Positions 6,215 to 6,697 of a stretch of 6,697 nucleotides of DNA are shown one piece after another. Made by a program: the position numbers and the translations under genes. The notes under the pieces are model-generated. The model saw nothing but the letters and a program-made list of their open reading frames with translations, made no database searches and was not told the DNA's origin. Positions within the stretch are counted from its first letter, which is position 1. Every line of letters starts with the position of its first letter. This stretch comes from Sulfurimonas sp. (GTDB taxonomy: Bacteria > Campylobacterota > Campylobacteria > Campylobacterales > Sulfurimonadaceae). Location: assembly GCA_030646745.1 (NCBI GenBank), contig JAUSKV010000332.1:1-6697 (forward strand), written 5' to 3'.

Positions 6215-6481
6215 GTGTTAAATTTACCAGATATTGTTACAAAAGATGAAAGTGAAGAATTTTTCAAGGTTGTATCATGCAATGTAAAAAGAATTAGGAT
6301 TGAGAGAAAAATAAGTCAATTGGAAGTTGCTTTGTCGATAGGACAAAAGTCATCTGGCTTTTATGCAAATACAGAAAATTATTCTCATGGAAAACATTTC
6401 AATCTACTCCATCTTTTTAAGCTGTCTAAATTATTTGATGTACCTATTGCTAAATTTTTTGAACCAATAAAATCAGATTAG
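6215..6481 (+). CDS. Small XRE-type helix-turn-helix transcriptional regulator
   Basis: This is an 88-residue protein with one Cro/C1-type DNA-binding domain: NVKRIRIERKISQLEVALSI forms helices 1-2, GQKSSGFYANTEN covers the recognition region, and LLHLFKLSKLFDVPIAKFF closes the five-helix fold. There is no second domain, so it probably binds as a dimer without a sensed ligand being obvious. The start is uncertain. GTG at 6215 has AGGA six bases upstream and lies just after a copied regulatory repeat. An ATG at 6161 in the same frame would add 18 residues but has no ribosome site close by. It is divergent from the DUF1566 lipoprotein gene, with a dyad between them, and the simplest reading is that it controls that gene and itself. 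No clear terminator follows. Confidence 0.8.
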   Translation: MLNLPDIVTKDESEEFFKVVSCNVKRIRIERKISQLEVALSIGQKSSGFYANTENYSHGKHFNLLHLFKLSKLFDVPIAKFFEPIKSD

Positions 6482-6591
6482 CATTATGGAAAGAGTTTCA
6501 CTCCTATTAGAGACCTCATGAGCGTCACAATAAGCCATGGTAGAGGCACGAACATCGCTTTGATTATAAAGAGTATGTTTGCTCTCTTAAA

Positions 6592-6606
6592 CGCCTTCAC
6601 GAGGCG
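6592..6606 (-). terminator. Short hairpin, possible minus-strand terminator
   Basis: CGCCT and AGGCG pair perfectly around a five-base loop; on the minus strand TTT follows. It lies just after the TAA of the possible edge gene at 6623. A second hairpin GAAGCA/TGCTTC (6611-6631), followed by TTTT on the plus strand, overlaps that gene end. Both stems are short. Confidence 0.3.
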
Positions 6607-6622
6607 CTATGAAGCACTATTC

Positions 6623-6697
6623 TTATGCTTCTTTTGTTGGTCGGTATTGCGCATTATTCACGGCAAACACATACCAAAACATTTCACTAAATATACT
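6623..6697 (-). CDS. Possible C-terminal end of an unidentified protein (runs off the right edge)
   Basis: The minus strand is open for 24 codons from the window edge to TAA at 6625-6623, ending in the residues FAVNNAQYRPTKEA. The hydrophilic end and the nearby hairpin fit a gene end, but 24 codons is too little to identify anything. A plus-strand frame beginning ATG at 6609, with GAGG just upstream, is also open to the edge, so the call is weak. Confidence 0.2.
   Translation of the reverse strand, partial: SIFSEMFWYVFAVNNAQYRPTKEA

Overview
The window looks like a piece of a low-GC Campylobacterota chromosome, probably a Sulfurimonas-like organism. This rests on the separate glyS gene, the short class II superoxide reductase, the overall AT-richness and the general look of the proteins. 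The genus is inference from recognised protein styles, not from a search.

Left part (1-2703) is ordinary core or metabolic DNA. The 5' end of glyS (glycyl-tRNA synthetase beta subunit) runs off the left edge on the minus strand. Diverging from it, across about 100 bp of very AT-rich DNA with a plausible sigma-70-type promoter, is a SulP/SLC26 anion transporter with a C-terminal STAS domain. A small superoxide-reductase-type iron protein follows 100 bp later and ends in a strong hairpin.

Middle part (about 2704-3533) holds no convincing gene. It is about 41% G+C, against about 24% for the glyS-SulP spacer, and is full of short perfect hairpins, including a C(UUCG)G and a GNRA tetraloop that both read only on the plus strand. 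It may encode a structured RNA, or it may be decayed DNA.

Right part (3534-6697) is accessory. A complete IS256-family element (3550-4860) has 24-bp imperfect inverted repeats, an intact DDE transposase and a perfect 8-bp target duplication (TAGACAAT). It landed in the last codons of a minus-strand lipoprotein gene. Joining the flanks across one copy of the duplication restores Ser-Met-Lys-stop, so the element replaced only the final two residues of a 144-residue protein with an 11-residue tail read from its own end. Upstream on the same strand is a second lipoprotein with a DUF1566-like domain; the two share nearly the same signal peptide but have unrelated mature parts. Divergent from it is a small XRE-type helix-turn-helix protein, and the divergent spacer carries a perfect TCTATAG-N9-CTATAGA dyad and a 15-bp direct repeat. 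This suggests, but does not prove, a regulator plus regulated lipoprotein locus. The last 216 bases hold only a possible gene end and small hairpins.
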